DNA from: Alphaproteobacteria bacterium
Lineage (GTDB): Bacteria > Pseudomonadota > Alphaproteobacteria > UBA7985 > JAUIBT01
Reading direction: 5' to 3'
Length of the DNA stretch: 64,000 bases
Assembly: GCA_030428255.1 (NCBI GenBank)
Contig: JAUIBT010000012.1
Location: 1 to 64,000, forward strand
Shown here: positions 63,190 to 64,000 of the stretch, piece by piece
Numbering within the stretch: the first letter of the stretch is position 1
Layout: the number at the start of each line of letters is the position of its first letter
The notes under the pieces: generated by a model
Told to the model about the DNA's origin: nothing
Database searches by the model: none
The model's input: the letters and a program-made list of their open reading frames with translations, nothing else
Made by a program: the position numbers and the translations under genes

Positions 63190-64000
<811 letters not shown>

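Overview
The window looks like a stretch of chromosome from a GC-rich alphaproteobacterium, most likely a Rhodospirillales-type organism. The gene content points there: a TIGR02300 zinc-ribbon protein, cmk and rpsA side by side; bolA followed by a J-domain protein and the aerobic cobaltochelatase genes cobS/cobT; a RegB/RegA (ActS/ActR) redox two-component pair; and leuS followed by lptE. Genus cannot be decided from the sequence alone.

Layout. 1-111 is the 3' end of an IS630-type transposase running off the left edge, followed by a tRNA-Ala(GGC) on the minus strand. 0.5-6.6 kb holds housekeeping genes (TIGR02300 protein, cmk, rpsA, a LysE exporter, a GNAT, bolA, a J-domain protein). 6.6-7.4 kb is an AT-richer two-gene cassette, a TacT-like GNAT preceded by a 72-residue unknown protein, sitting between the J-domain gene and cobS. 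7.8-15.9 kb is rich in corrinoid genes: cobaltochelatase cobS/cobT, then (beyond acs) a CobC-like phosphatase, cobalamin synthase cobS (=cobV) and NaMN:DMB phosphoribosyltransferase cobT (=cobU). The two cobS/cobT name pairs are unrelated proteins. 15.9-18.0 kb is regB-regA. 18.0-27.6 kb has leuS-lptE, a TRAP binding protein with thiM and thiE, an MlaC-like protein, a PglC-like sugar transferase, a PgsA-like enzyme and an unknown membrane protein. 27.6-32.5 kb is an RND pump with its adaptor, then a periplasmic rhodanese. 33-41.7 kb has a histidine phosphatase, rlmE, ppx/gppA, a classical autotransporter and a DUF6502/DUF5666 pair.

41.7-42.3 kb is a non-coding island with a 200-bp segment bounded by perfect 17-bp inverted repeats and a plus-strand intrinsic terminator that belongs to no gene, so probably to a small RNA. 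42.3-51.2 kb is surface polysaccharide: a wbpA-wbpB-wbpD-wbpE operon for UDP-2,3-diacetamido-2,3-dideoxy-glucuronate, a glycosyltransferase, an O-antigen ligase and galE. 51.5-52.8 kb is a SulP transporter lacking STAS. 53.0 kb to the end is a complete glycogen operon glgP-glgB-glgC-glgA-glgX-pgm, cut by the right edge within pgm.

How the genes work together: the glg-pgm genes form a closed glycogen synthesis and mobilisation cycle; the wbp genes, sugar transferase, glycosyltransferase, ligase and galE supply cell-surface glycan; the cob genes supply cobalt insertion and nucleotide-loop assembly of B12. A recurrent oddity is the number of 12-19 bp tandem duplications in spacers and in low-complexity protein tails, two of which duplicate a stop codon. 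The best candidates for something undescribed are the GNAT/72-residue cassette, the structured island at 41.8-42.15 kb, and the TRAP-thiM-thiE operon with its TPP-riboswitch-like leader.
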